NCBI GenBank assembly: GCA_038087015.1
Contig: JASBNA010000049.1
Coordinates: 1-64,000, forward strand
DNA length: 64,000 bases
Direction: 5' to 3'
From: Cerrena zonata
Lineage: Eukaryota > Basidiomycota > Agaricomycetes > Polyporales > Cerrenaceae
Made by a program: the position numbers and the translations under genes. Positions 36,714 through 48,118 of this stretch are shown here, piece after piece. The notes below the pieces were generated by a model. That model saw only the letters and a list, made by a program, of their open reading frames with translations. It made no database searches and was not told the origin of the DNA. Positions within the stretch are counted from its first letter, which is position 1. Each line of letters begins with the position of its first letter.

Positions 36714-39268
36714 TTAAAAGTTAATAAGTTTCATGGTTCCAAATCCAATTGTGACAATTATAATGTATGCAATTATTGAACTTGGAACACCTCTAGTAAT
36801 GAACGTACCGACTGTCAAATAAGGCTTACCAAATTCATCAGTCATACAAATGGCAGTAACATTAGGGAAACCTGATGTTGGTAAACCCATGGCTGCTGAA
36901 CATAATAATGCACTAGCCATAATAAGCAATCTTGGGTGAGGGTCTGGCATTGCATTACCAATTTCAGAGACTAATGGTATTATAATTAAAGCAGCTACTG
37001 TATGACTAACAAAAGTAGCCATGGTTAAAATTAATAATCCAAAAGTTAAAGTAACTGCAAATAAGGAAAATCCTTCAACTTCTCTTTGAATACTAACGGC
37101 AATGGTGGCCAATAAACCAGATGATGCAACCGCTTTACCTAAAGCAGTACCACCCATTGCTAAAACAACAATATTCCAAGGATAATTATTAAAATCTTCA
37201 GTGGTAAGTAAACCAGGACCGAAAAATAAGATAATTGGAATAAGAGCAATAATACCCATTTCACCAAAAATTCCTTCTAATTTAGATGCAATACACCACA
37301 AGAAGATTGTTCCAATAGAAACAGCAATAATATACCATTGAACACCAGTGAATTTATCATCGATGGTTCTGATGGCAACTAATTGAGTGTTTTTAGAGTT
37401 ACATTTAAAAGTAAGTAATAGAAATGCCCAAATAAATAAAAGTGATAAAACACATACAGGGATGGCAATAACAAACCATTGACCCCAAGATGGTTGAGGT
37501 TCCATAGATCCAATGGCAATCATATTTTGAGGTGAAGCAATTGGAGAAGCCATACCACCGATATTAGAAGCTAAAGCAATACCTAAAATTAAAGCATTGG
37601 TAAATTGAGAACCTTTTGGTAAAGTTCTTAATAAAGGTTGAATGATTGAAAAACATAAAACTGGAGCAGCGACATTTGATACCCACATCGAAGCAAATAA
37701 TGCTACCCCCATAATTGTTAATAAGACTACTGAAGGATTGGTACCAGCTTTAGAAAGAATCCAAGTAGAAATTAATTTAGCGATATGATATTTCGATAAA
37801 GAAGCCGCCAATGTAAAACCACCTAATAATAATAAAATGACTGAATTCCACATTGATCCTAAAATGAACTTAGATGAATCAACGGTACTCATTACTGAAC
37901 CATCTTGATTTTTCAAAACATCCAAGATAACAATTAAAAGCGGAATTAAAAGAGAAGTGACGAAAAGAGGAATAGTTTCTGTAGCCCATAAAAGAGATGC
38001 ACAAATTAAAAGGGCAAAGCAATTTTTCTGTTGTTCATCTTTGAAAGGAGAAGAATTCAATAAAATTAAAGTTATTGCAATGATTGAAAATAATTTTAAA
38101 AAAGTAGGATTTTTCCAGGACATGTTGAAAGTGAGAGGAGATCCATTTTTACCCAGTTTTTCATTAATATTATTATTGTTTGATTTCAATCTTTGATTTG
38201 CAGCATAAGTTTTACGTTCTAAGCCGATCATATCTCTCCAAACGGTATTTCTTTCCCAAACAACATGTTCTCTTAAATGGATTGATAATTCTTGTCTTGC
38301 AGTTTCTAAATCAGCACCATGATTACAAATCAAAGCATATAATTTAACCAAGGATTCAATATGATCGCTAACTTTTTCAACTGGTGGTTTGTTTGAAGAC
38401 ATAAGACTTGAGAGGTAAATTAGTCAAGTATTGGTCTTTCAAAGAAGTGTTTCAAAGATTTATCGAATTTTTTCAAAGCTTTTTTAAACCCGGTTTGATT
38501 TAGTTCAATATAAGATTTCAATTCTGATAAGGTAGTGAAAAGGGCAATGACTCTTTTTCTTAAAATGACTCTAGTTTCGGAAAGAATAACTAATTGAGGA
38601 GGTAACGCATCGAAATTTGAATTATTGATGCTACTCCAAATAGCAGGAGTTTTCGGGGACTTCAAATAATCATCAAGGGATTTGCTTTGGTCTAAAGTTG
38701 TTGAGCCACCCATACCATCTCTTTGATTATTACGTCTATGGTCTGGACCATTATAATTTCTAGCACTATTATCATCGTCATCATCTTCATCGTCATCCTG
38801 AGTGAATTCAGTATCGGGATCGGTAGTAGTATGGAATTGATCAACAGAAGGATTTGAATTATTTCTACTTCGATTCCCATTTTGACCTAATGAAAATTGG
38901 TTAAGAGAAGAATTTCTGCGACTGCTTGAAATAGAACCATTGCTATGCAAATCACTTTCGAAATTTTCAATATCAAGAATTAATTCATCGACTTTCTTAA
39001 AACACAAGTCTTCTTGGATTCTATAGAAGTCGTCTATCTTAGCCAACTCAGCATCCAACGCAGCCAAAAATACACTTGATGAATCCGTTTCATTAGCCCC
39101 GGTTATCTCATTTGATATCAATTGGGATTCTTCTTCCAAATCAAACGATTTCTTCTTCAAAGAATCTCTTTGCAAGGAGTAAATAAGCTTCTTTAAAGTC
39201 GTATATGCAATATATTTAGAAGACCATTCCGGTACAGCATTGAATTGTAAAGAATGGGAAAACTTCAT
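36714..39268 (-). CDS. PHO87: SPX-domain low-affinity phosphate transporter (Pho87/Pho90 type), two +1 frame breaks
   Basis: Plasma-membrane Pi transporter with an N-terminal SPX sensor. The first segment (39268 down to 38420) starts MKFSHSLQFNAVPEWSSKYIAY, a classic SPX start, and ends the SPX domain with NQTGFKKALKKFDKSLK. The transporter segment (from about 38385) has HLREHVVWERNTVWRDMIGLER and about 12 membrane spans of the DASS/SLC13 type (ASPIASPQNMIAIG, GLPTSGFPNVTAICM). Between them the frame changes twice by +1. Skipping one base of the AAA at 38450-38452 gives KSL-NTSLKDQYLTNLPLKSYVF, and skipping one base near 38379-38386 gives KQTT(S/V)EKVSDHIES. Both joins match the Pho87/Pho90 linker in sequence and spacing. 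The restored length is about 850 residues, near the family's 880. A CACGTG site lies upstream. Confidence 0.88.
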
Positions 39269-39512
39269 CTTTAATTAACCGCCGTATACCAATCAAACAA
39301 CGCAAACACTTTATTTCCTTCAGTAGCAACAACCTATCAAAATGATCCGCGGTCTCTTCGCCCTAGTTCGGTGATACCAGTATTGCAAACAGCCTCTAAG
39401 AACACTTTGGTGCCGTTCCAATTCATGGTATCTCTTCAAATTGATATAATTAAATGAAGCCGGTGTAGTTTGGTGCTGAGTGAGTGATTAGGTAATCAAA
39501 GTACCCTTGACA

Positions 39513-39520
39513 TCACGTGA
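39513..39520. promoter_or_regulatory. E-box TCACGTGA upstream of the phosphate transporter
   Basis: CACGTG is the binding core of Pho4 and Cbf1. It lies about 245 bp upstream of the phosphate transporter start, so phosphate control is an attractive but unproven reading; Cbf1 is an alternative. Confidence 0.45.
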
Positions 39521-39588
39521 TGGACCTTGACTTCCCAATCGGGCAGTGTCCTGCAATATAAGCTACCAAGACTAATTTCGAGTAAAAA

Positions 39589-39619
39589 ACACCCCGTGCA
39601 CCAAACACGCCCGTGCACC
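39589..39619 (+). promoter_or_regulatory. Two Rap1-like words in tandem
   Basis: ACACCCCGTGCACC (39589-39602) and ACGCCCGTGCACC (39607-39619) lie 200-230 bp upstream of the UBP gene and share CCCGTGCACC with other sites in the window. Confidence 0.4.
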
Positions 39620-39819
39620 AGGTGAGCGCGGGATTTCCCCGGAGCCAAAAATAAATTTTCGGGCCAAACGAAAGTTCCGACTGTTACTCCTTTTTGGCTG
39701 TTTTCTGCATAGAAAGCCTTCGTTGAGCGATTTAAGGCTAGTCTTTTCTTTTTCTTTTTTTGATTATCTCGGGAAACAGAATCGATTTGGAGGATTAGGT
39801 TGACTAGTCTTCTTTTTAC

Positions 39820-42589
39820 ATGTCCTTAGTGCAACAACTACGACTGTTAATACTTAATCAAGACTTGTCGAGTGGGTTTGCTGGTAGTAGAGCCGAATCT
39901 AGGATTGAAATTTCAGTATTTCAAGCACTCTGGAATAAAATAACTTCATTACCAAGATCAGAAAAGCACAAATTGATTTTATCAATCAGTTTAACGTTAT
40001 CAATTGCTTATTATATATTGGCACCTTCTATTCCGTTTTTAGCATCGTCAAACCAGGATAAAATGTTTTCCAGAAGACCAGATAAGCATACTACTGGGCT
40101 TATTAATATGAGAAATGACTGTTTTGCTAACTCATCAATACAAGCATATTCAGCATTACCGGGGTTAACCGATTATTTGAATAAATTTATTGGATCCTTT
40201 CATGAATTGGTTAAGTATATCCAACAGAATGAGATTAATCTTGAAGAATTGACTGCATCAACTAAAGGAATTCATAATATTGCTAATTCAAAATTTAAAA
40301 GTAATAAGATGGATTATAAATTTGATATCCCGCTTCATGTTGCTCTCGCTAATATCGTGAAGAAACTTCAGGATACCCAAATGACTTCAAGAACTATTTC
40401 AGTATGGACTTTTTTACATTCTTTAGAAAAAATTTTTAATGCTAAGATTTCAAAATCCCAACATGATGCTCAAGAATTGACTCAATTGATAAATGAAACT
40501 TTAGAAAATGAAAATATCAATGTTAATAAGATTTTTAAAAAATTAAGAGTTTTCCAAAACCCTTCACCAAATCAAATTCATCAATTAGATTTGATCGACA
40601 TTCCAGAATTCCCGTTCAGTGGATTACTATTATCCCAAATGAAATGTCTTAAATGCTCCCACGTTTCAAAACCAAATTTTTCTCCTTTCTTAATGATGAC
40701 TTTACATGCTCCGGAAAAAATATCAACCGATTTAGAAACTATCATCAACGATAATGAGTCGGAGTCAATCGAAGGTTATCAATGTATGAAATGTCGTATT
40801 AATAGTATTGTAATCCACGAATCAAATTTGAAATTGAATTACGATGATGATCAAGAGCAATTGAAAATCATCAACCAATTAATCGATTATAATAATGATG
40901 ATAAATTATGCATTAATGAAGATTTGGATTCTGCTTTAGAAGATTATATCAAATCTTATAATAAAAAGGGTTTGGATATGTCGAATGTTACCTCAACAGT
41001 TTTCAGGAAAACTCAAGTTTTAAAACCTCCAAAGGTTTTCGGTTTACACCTCTCAAGATCAAGCTTTAACGGTATTGATATCACTAGAAACTCTTGTCGT
41101 GTTTCTTTTAAAGATCATTTAACCTTATCCATTGGTAAAGAATTCCATGATGAATTAAAACAATTCCAAGCTGCCGCCACTCAAGATGATGACTTGAGTG
41201 AACATAATATCCATTCAAACATCTTGACCAATGACGAAAATGATATGGAGGATGAAAGTATTCAAAGAGAAGATTTCGATGAAAAGGGTAATGAAGATGA
41301 AGACGATGATGATGACGATGACGATGATGATGATGATCCTACCGACGATAATACTACTGAAGGTACTAGTACTGATGATGTGGACGACGATGACGACGAC
41401 GAGGATGATGACGATGACGCTTCCTTAACATCAAAGGAATCAGTACAGCCTTCTGTAAATACTGTCGGAACTTTGAACGATAGCACGAATCAGCCAAACA
41501 CAACAAAATCGTCTCACAACAATTCCAAAAATTTATCCGAATTATCTTCAAATTCAACCACCCTCAAAGCTCCAGAAACTTTAAATAATGCCCCAATCAC
41601 AGAAGATCAAACGGTTCATTTGAAACGCCATTTTAAAAACTTTAAGTTTAATGAAAATGACATTTACAAGTATAGACTAAAAGCAGTTATCATACATCAA
41701 GGTTCTCATACTCAAGGCCACTATGAATGTTATAGACGTAAACCTTTATACGTAAAAGATAAAGATGGTACTATTTTCAAATTATCTCCAGAAATTTCGG
41801 AGGAAAGTCTACATGATGTTACATTTGCTGTTTCTCAAGTTCATGAATCCAATGTTCCTCAAGATGAAAAACCATTAGAAATAAATTCTGACTCAACTAA
41901 TGAAGGTAAAAGAGATTCAAATTCAAATGATTCAGTTGATTCAAATAAAACTGAATCTAAACAAGATGAGAAACCTGCTAATGTCCCTCAACGTGCACCT
42001 AGCAGAAGAAGAAAATTGACCTTTGTCCTTAACAGGCTCTTCCAATAATTCTGTTGATACCACTCAAAATAATCCCGATACCAGTAATAGTCTGACCAGC
42101 GTAAACAATTCAAATACTAATGCCCCAGCTCCTTCTCTCCTTCCTCAAACTGAAGAATTCCCGGGTCATGGTAATTTCCGTCGTAAATTTACAAACATGA
42201 TGGGCCGTCGTCCGTCTGTCGTTCAAGCTGATCCAGAACATGCTAATATACAAGAAATCATTCATTCTGGCTTGACTACTCCAGCAGAATTATTGGTTGA
42301 TGATCCTGAAGGGGGTTATTTTTCAAATAACAATCTTGAAAACTCATTCAGTCAAATGAAGATTGATGAAGAAGCTCAGAAAAAGGCTTCGCAAAGATTT
42401 GAACAGTCAAATAATTCAAAAAACAAGATTAAAATGAAGAAAATTCAAAGTTTAATCAAATGTCCTTACTGGAGAATAAGTGATTCTCATATAACCGAAG
42501 TATCTCGTGCTTCTGTCTTGTGTGAAACTGAAAGCGTATATATGTTATATTATGAAAGAGTTGATAGAAAACAAGTAAGAGAAAATTAA
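39820..42589 (+). CDS. UBP16: Ubiquitin carboxyl-terminal hydrolase, Ubp16-like, with a +1 frameshift
   Basis: USP-family deubiquitinase. An N-terminal hydrophobic segment (about residues 45-70, LILSISLTLSIAYYILAPSIPFLA) anchors it, as in S. cerevisiae Ubp16 of the mitochondrial outer membrane. The Cys box is GLINMRNDCFANSSIQAYSALP, zinc CxxC pairs are MKCLKCS and QCMKCR, and the His box is IIHQGSHTQGHYECYRRK. A very acidic Asp/Glu run lies at about residues 475-535. The first frame stops at 42046-42048 just after RRRKLTF. The next frame carries the rest, ending with the conserved terminal block YWRISDSHITEVS and ESVYMLYYERV. One extra base between 42019 and 42046 (for example in the TTT at 42022-42024) explains the break. 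Restored length is about 922 residues. Confidence 0.87.
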
Positions 42590-42829
42590 AAAAAAACAGA
42601 TTTTCCTTCACCAAATACCTACATTTCCACTCGACTTATGCCGAATTATAGATACAGCACATACATTATGAAATAAACTGGTATTTTATGTATATATTCA
42701 ATGATATTGTAGTCTGTAAACTCTTAAGCTAGTCGCAACAAACCAAACAACAAAAAAAAAGAAAAAAAAAACACAGTCTTTTAAAAAGACATATGTTCAT
42801 GAGCTCTTCGGTTTTCCATTTTTAACAAT

Positions 42830-43309
42830 ATGACAACCAATCCTCGAGGACTAGACCCAAAAGGAGGATCCAATAGTTTGTTTCCGGCACCCAACTCAGC
42901 TCAGCGAGCGGCACCTAGCTTGGGAGGTGGATTGGCAGTCCCTCAGAGACAGCCTAGACAGAAGGTTGCCCTAAAACCTGGTCATTCACCTTTAGACTGG
43001 GCAGCATTGAATAGAAGCACACCCAAGCATGTCATGAGAGGTGTTCCACCTCAAACTCCTCCTCCTCATTATATAAGGATAAGTAAAGAGGAATTAAAGT
43101 CACATAAAACTAAAGAAGATTGTTGGACAAGCATCAACGGAAAAGTGTTCAACATAACACCTTATGTGGACTTCCATCCAGGGGGTGTTGGAGAAATAAT
43201 GAAGTGTGCCGGCAGAGATGGAACTGCTCTATTCAATAAGTATCATAGTTGGGTGAACGCAGACCGAATGCTAGAAAATTGTCTTGTTGGTGTTTTATCA
43301 AAGGACTAA
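42830..43309 (+). CDS. IRC21: Cytochrome b5-domain protein Irc21
   Basis: Small heme-binding protein whose loss in yeast raises recombination foci. The precise role is unknown, but electron transfer is implied. The 159 residues begin with a Pro/Gly/Ser-rich region, then QKVALKPGHSPLDWAALN, which matches the Irc21 signature before the domain. The cytochrome b5 fold follows from about residue 83 (YIRISKEELKSHKTKEDCW), with HPGG (VDFHPGGVGEI) and the second heme His in NKYHSWVN. The length is somewhat shorter than S. cerevisiae Irc21 (201). Confidence 0.88.
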   Translation: MTTNPRGLDPKGGSNSLFPAPNSAQRAAPSLGGGLAVPQRQPRQKVALKPGHSPLDWAALNRSTPKHVMRGVPPQTPPPHYIRISKEELKSHKTKEDCWTSINGKVFNITPYVDFHPGGVGEIMKCAGRDGTALFNKYHSWVNADRMLENCLVGVLSKD

Positions 43310-43423
43310 ATAATTAGGCTCTACTTGAACCTAGAATCTCTCACTATCAGTGCATTACAGGGTAAGCGACTATTTATTAACTTATTTATTTATAAGATTG
43401 TTATATTTATTTACATAGCTTTG

Positions 43424-44053
43424 CTAAAAGGGGGCATGTCCTTCTATAACTAACGAATTCAAGTCCCAATCATGATCTTCTTTGGGAATATCATCAACCA
43501 ACTGTTCGTGTAAGCCTACGCCCAATAGGTGAGGTTTTATTCCATGTTTTTTGTAATAAACATTCAAAAATTCATCGTAGAAACCAGCACCATGTCCTAA
43601 TCTCTTCTTAGCTCTAGTGAAAGCGACTCCTGGAATAATTATCAAATCAAGACCTCCAGTCTCCATAACATCTTCCCCTTCTAGTGGCTCTAATAGTTGA
43701 TATTTCCCTTGTGGCTGCAACTGAAGCACGTCCTCAAAAGTCTGCATTCTTAACATTGACAAGTAATTCTTTTTCCGTCCTTCAAGAGGAGCAACATTAC
43801 ACTTTGGAAGGTAGACTTGCTTACCCTGTTTAAAACACTCTTCTATTAGTTTCAATGTTTGTATCTCCAGATTGGGCATATTCATATAAAGGGCAATCTT
43901 TTTGGCGTTGCTAATTTGAGGAAGTCTCAAGACGGTGTTCGTTACATTCCTGGATTGTGCTTCAATGATCTCATTGCTTAGGAGAGATAGCTTCTTCTTT
44001 ACTAGCACTCTCAATTGCCTTTTAGCATCTTTAATTGGACTTGTTTTAGACAT
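43424..44053 (-). CDS. FAU1: 5-formyltetrahydrofolate cyclo-ligase
   Basis: Converts 5-formyl-THF to 5,10-methenyl-THF with ATP. 209 residues, close to the S. cerevisiae 211. Family blocks seen: AKRQLRVLVKKKLS at the N-terminus, IALYMNMPNLEIQT, GLDLIIIPGVAFTRAKKRLGHGAGFYDEFL (nucleotide and substrate loop, positions about 130-160) and a closing VGLHEQLVDDIPKEDHDWDLNSLV. FAU1 and FMP10 are neighbours in S. cerevisiae as well (YER183C, YER182W), which supports both identifications. Confidence 0.95.
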   Translation of the reverse strand: MSKTSPIKDAKRQLRVLVKKKLSLLSNEIIEAQSRNVTNTVLRLPQISNAKKIALYMNMPNLEIQTLKLIEECFKQGKQVYLPKCNVAPLEGRKKNYLSMLRMQTFEDVLQLQPQGKYQLLEPLEGEDVMETGGLDLIIIPGVAFTRAKKRLGHGAGFYDEFLNVYYKKHGIKPHLLGVGLHEQLVDDIPKEDHDWDLNSLVIEGHAPF

Positions 44054-44275
44054 ATTCTGAAGGAATAAGGTCCCAGTAAGTAGAACTTTTTTTTTTTTTT
44101 GCTCGTAATTTTTCTTTCTATTTTTCAGATTTGGCTACAAATCAAATTTCAATTCTTTATATATTTACAAAAAAACTATATTCTATTTCAAATGAAGGGG
44201 ATCGTTGCGTCTTGTTCGAGGTAAGCGTAGAGTCATTGATGTTACTCGTGAAGGTCATAAGCGATTTGAAAATAA

Positions 44276-45745
44276 TTAATTTGAAGTACTGACTTGAACT
44301 TTTTCATCGAAACGAACAGATTTACGTCTTTCACCATGATGTTCTTCAGGAACATCAAGTTCGATTGAGTCACCGTCAAGAGAGTCCTTAGTTTCTGCCA
44401 ACATCTTTCTGATGTCATTCTTATCTTTGTTACTTGCAGAGCTTGATTTTCTTTTATTTTGATCTTTTTTATCATCTTTACATTTTTGGCATCCACAAAC
44501 GAAACCCCAATTAACCCTTAATTCTCTTTGTCTTTGTTGAACAGTGTGGGCAGGGTTTACGTAAGTAGTGGACAACTCTTCACCTGCTCTTATGTCTCTA
44601 GCAGCATATACAGCCAAGGTGTCAGCTCTAGAAATGGTTGAAGTTTCGACACTAGTGTTAGGAGAACAGTTATGATTTAAATGAGATTGGATCAAGTAAA
44701 TAGAATAATCTAAGTTATTGATATTGTAAGTACCCATTAAATGTAAAAATTCATCATAAGTAATTTTACCTTCTTCATAAGCTTGTGGGAAAACTGCAAG
44801 AAATTTTTTATAACCTTCTTGCCATAAAGACTCTTGTTGTTCTTGAACAAATAAAGCCCCACCTTGAAGACTATCAAAAGCACCAGCAGAAGAGTTCAAA
44901 GCCTTATATCTAACTGCTTGGGAAACTCTAGCCATAGCTCTAAATTGTTTTCCCTTGACCCCAGTTTTATCAGTAACTATGTTAGCATAAATAATAGCTA
45001 AGGCAAATAAAGCATTCCATTGCTCCTTGATGCAATAATTCTGTAAATCCAAATACGCTTCAGAGTTGATTGCTTTATTTTTTCTACTAGCATGGGGATT
45101 GTAGACGTTATGTTTAAGTAAACCATGTAATTGATTATCAATTTTTTTACATTTTTGTGAACACCAAATTTCAGGACAAACGTTACAATCTAATCCTCTC
45201 AAGACTGACGCTCCTGCAACTTTGTTTGATTGTGCTAAAAGCTTACCACAGTAAGAACATGCTTTCCCCAGTTTGATCAACTCTGCATTCTCTAATGGCG
45301 GTACAAAGAATAATTGAGGCTCTTCCCATAAAAGCTCTCCCTTTTTTATAGGCTTCTTAGCGTATAACCCTTTCCCTCTTTTAGCTGACATGATGATTCT
45401 GAGATTTGCTGGCAAGTCAATATCTGGTGTCTCTTCTGATGTAATATCATTAGCATAAGTAATTTGTTGGTCAGTATTCAACAAACCAAACTTCTTTAAT
45501 AAGGTCTTAACCCGTTTTTCCGATACAGACCAGTTAGGATGTCTTTTTTTAACAATCCCGTGAAGCTTACCAGCACTCAATTCTTCGGTTTCAGGATCAG
45601 TTTTCCAAATCGCTATAACATCGTCCACAATTTGTCTTTCATGAGGAACAACTGGTTCCAGAGAGTTATCTTCTTCATTAGAGTCGTTTATACTGATCAC
45701 TTCAAACTTCTGATCCAAATCCTTGGTCTCGTTTCCGGATGTCAT
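44276..45745 (-). CDS. SET5: Histone H4 methyltransferase Set5
   Basis: SET-domain enzyme that monomethylates H4 Lys5, Lys8 and Lys12 in yeast. The start at 45743-45745 (MTSGNETKD) is chosen because the longer open frame begins with a poly-Phe run encoded by a T tract. Residues about 15-75 form the family N-terminal helix-turn-helix ([16 protein letters not shown]). The SET region starts [17 protein letters not shown], with the zinc insert CSYCGKLL and [15 protein letters not shown]. The core is HLNHNCSPN and [27 protein letters not shown] (post-SET). The tail ends [15 protein letters not shown], as in S. cerevisiae (SVRFDSNVSV). 489 residues. Confidence 0.95.
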   Translation of the reverse strand: MTSGNETKDLDQKFEVISINDSNEEDNSLEPVVPHERQIVDDVIAIWKTDPETEELSAGKLHGIVKKRHPNWSVSEKRVKTLLKKFGLLNTDQQITYANDITSEETPDIDLPANLRIIMSAKRGKGLYAKKPIKKGELLWEEPQLFFVPPLENAELIKLGKACSYCGKLLAQSNKVAGASVLRGLDCNVCPEIWCSQKCKKIDNQLHGLLKHNVYNPHASRKNKAINSEAYLDLQNYCIKEQWNALFALAIIYANIVTDKTGVKGKQFRAMARVSQAVRYKALNSSAGAFDSLQGGALFVQEQQESLWQEGYKKFLAVFPQAYEEGKITYDEFLHLMGTYNINNLDYSIYLIQSHLNHNCSPNTSVETSTISRADTLAVYAARDIRAGEELSTTYVNPAHTVQQRQRELRVNWGFVCGCQKCKDDKKDQNKRKSSSASNKDKNDIRKMLAETKDSLDGDSIELDVPEEHHGERRKSVRFDEKVQVSTSN

Positions 45746-46057
45746 TTCTAATGATATGTTTGAAGGGTGTAAAATGATTTTCCAAAGGAAAGTGAAAAAT
45801 CTGAAAAAAAAAAAAAAAATTGATGTCATTTTTCAATTTTTCCATAGACTTTTTTTTTCTACACAAACTGGGTAATTGGTCCCGTTTTGCAGACTAGACT
45901 TGATTTCCATTTGCTTCCAGGAGCTACACCACTCTAATCGCCTACATCTAATGGGGAATCGGTAATAACAGATCATTATATTCATCTCTACATTATTTAT
46001 ATAACGTTTGTTGAGCAAAGCTTACTATTTTTCCATTTTTTTATAAGATTTCGGAGA

Positions 46058-46969
46058 TCAAAATGGTAACCAACTGGACTTCTTAGCCCTTTTGGTAGCT
46101 CTTCCGGTATCATGAAGTAAAGCTTCACTTTTAACAAGGACTTGACCCTTTTGCGATTCAACTACACTTTCCAAAGTGATGAATTTATCATCATCGTTAG
46201 CACCTTCTTTTCTTCTTGTCTTCACAATTAAAAACTGATTAGCGAAAGAAGGGAATTTATAGGAGATTGTGAGGTTTTCAACTTTATAATCATCTTTTAA
46301 GTTGGAACTCATTTTGCTCGACAAAGAAGCATTTCTTTTAAAAGTTTCATTCAAAATTGTGGCAATGATCCCCCCATGAACAATGAATGGATAACCACAT
46401 AATCTATGGCCAACGTGGATTATGGAAACCCCTTCATCGGTTTCTATGTTATGGAAAATAGCTGGCTTTACCAAGATCCCCCCGGGTTTGGCCAAAGTAT
46501 GAGTATGTAATGAAGGTGCTTTATATTCTTCTTGGGTCTTGGTTTTAAGAGCTTCATTCGTGCTATCCAAAACGTTTCGGTCAAGATTTTCCCATGAATT
46601 TAGTTTAACCCATTTATCTCCACTTTTCGAAAAGGCCAACTTTTGATATATAGGTAAATTTTTCATTTCATATTCCAATTTCACTGGCAATAACTCATCC
46701 AGAATTCCGGAATCAGTGAATTTTTCATAATAATCAAAAAGCGTTTCATTGTATGCCATAAAAGCACCAAAGGCTAAAAAAACTGAAGAGACTTTCCAAT
46801 TGAACCAGGACTTATTACGCTTAGGTAAATGATCAAAGGGAGAATCTAAGTCTGATCTGGTCCCGTATTCTCTGAATTGGGGACGCAATTCTTTCTTGCA
46901 ACCCTTCAAGGCTGAAGCACCACCCCTTCTTGCCAAATTGGTTATGCTCTTGGTGTAATAAGAGTTCAT
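46058..46969 (-). CDS. FMP10: Mitochondrial hotdog-fold thioesterase-like protein (Fmp10-like)
   Basis: 303 residues. The N-terminus is basic (TKSITNLARRGGASALKGCKKELRP) and followed by a membrane span (about 59-77, VSSVFLAFGAFMAYNETLF). The C-terminal half has the hotdog thioesterase pattern HRLCGYPFIVHGGIIATILNETF, in which HGG lies at the usual catalytic helix, then LTISYKFPSFANQFLIVKTR. The substrate is unknown; acyl-CoA is expected from the family. Adjacency to FAU1 is conserved with S. cerevisiae FMP10 (YER182W). Confidence 0.85.
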   Translation of the reverse strand: MNSYYTKSITNLARRGGASALKGCKKELRPQFREYGTRSDLDSPFDHLPKRNKSWFNWKVSSVFLAFGAFMAYNETLFDYYEKFTDSGILDELLPVKLEYEMKNLPIYQKLAFSKSGDKWVKLNSWENLDRNVLDSTNEALKTKTQEEYKAPSLHTHTLAKPGGILVKPAIFHNIETDEGVSIIHVGHRLCGYPFIVHGGIIATILNETFKRNASLSSKMSSNLKDDYKVENLTISYKFPSFANQFLIVKTRRKEGANDDDKFITLESVVESQKGQVLVKSEALLHDTGRATKRAKKSSWLPF

Positions 46970-48118
46970 TATCTAAATATGGTTCACTCTATGCTCTGGT
47001 CTTTGCTGGTGCTTGCTAGGGTTTTTATAACAATCTTTTCTTTTGTCTCTTTCGGAGATATTTGGGTTGTGCACGATTTTTATATATAGTTTTTTGCAAT
47101 GAAGGCCTTTTTTGCAACGAAGTCAATTTTAACTTGACCTGGGAGTTGAGCCATGCAATTGGAATATGAGCGCATAGTTTCTATATAATTGTACGGAGAA
47201 GACATTTGAAGGTTTTGTAGAGGCTAGACTATGTATGCAAGATGGGTGTTTTTAACATTTTTGAGTATTTCTTGCTTAATTTGCAGCAAATTCAAAAAAA
47301 GTAGAAGGAAGGTGATTGAACAACCTTGAATTCCTCTATTATTTTTACATTTTAACTTATAGCTTACATGGTGTTACAATGTGTCTTAGACAAAGAAGAA
47401 AGACCTCCCCATCCAAATTTCAAATATTCAAGCATTTATTCACAATCAAGTTTTTAAATTGTCAAGTTAGGCTGCTCGATTTGACTCATACTTTTGTAAG
47501 TGTCAATGTGACTTGTAAGTGTTTAGACTATCTTCTCCACGTCATGGGGATTTATTGACTACAAAGTAACTTTAGCTCTTCGTTGAAAATTTAATATTTT
47601 TGTCAATTTTCAAGGCAGTATTTATTTGTCAATTTTCAAGGCAGTATTATTCTGCAGTAGTTAACCTGTTTTAAGAAAATTTGGATTGACTGTAGTCTGC
47701 TTGTCCAATTGATGAATTTGCGACCATTCTTCAATTCTTTCAGTTTTTTGTCAACTTTTTATTCATTCTTCAGATATTCGGTATATTGTACTTTGTAATA
47801 CAAAATCCTACACATTTCCTAAAAATGCTTGTATTTCGGCTCTATTCTTTGGGACCAACAAGCAGTCAAATCCTGATGTTGTCTAAACCAAACAAAGGAC
47901 CATTTTAGCAGATATTACCCTAAATGTCTCTCGTTACTGGGACCAGTTTTGAGTCTTCATAAATTTAAAGATGAAAATAAATTAATAGAAAGAGCTAATG
48001 CTGAAGAATATGGTTAAGTTTCTATGGCTTGAAAGTTTCTATTATTTATTCTTCAAAAGTTTGCATGGCATCTCTTGCTAAAAGAATGGTTTCAGGTGTG
48101 TCCATATAAACAGCTCTT
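46970..48118. other. Gene-free region next to FMP10
   Basis: 1.15 kb with no convincing coding frame. It includes a short duplication TTTGTCAATTTTCAAGGCAGTATT (two copies, about 47600-47650) and TATA words near 47080 for the FMP10-like gene. Confidence 0.5.

Larger units (their letters stand above)
39269..39819. other. Divergent promoter of the phosphate transporter and UBP genes
   Basis: Holds a palindromic TCACGTGA and two Rap1-like words. No gene is seen. Confidence 0.55.

Noticed and set aside
47316..47558. 80-codon plus-strand frame near 47.4 kb
   Set aside because: Begins with TTG, has no ATG until well inside, and shows no recognisable domain.
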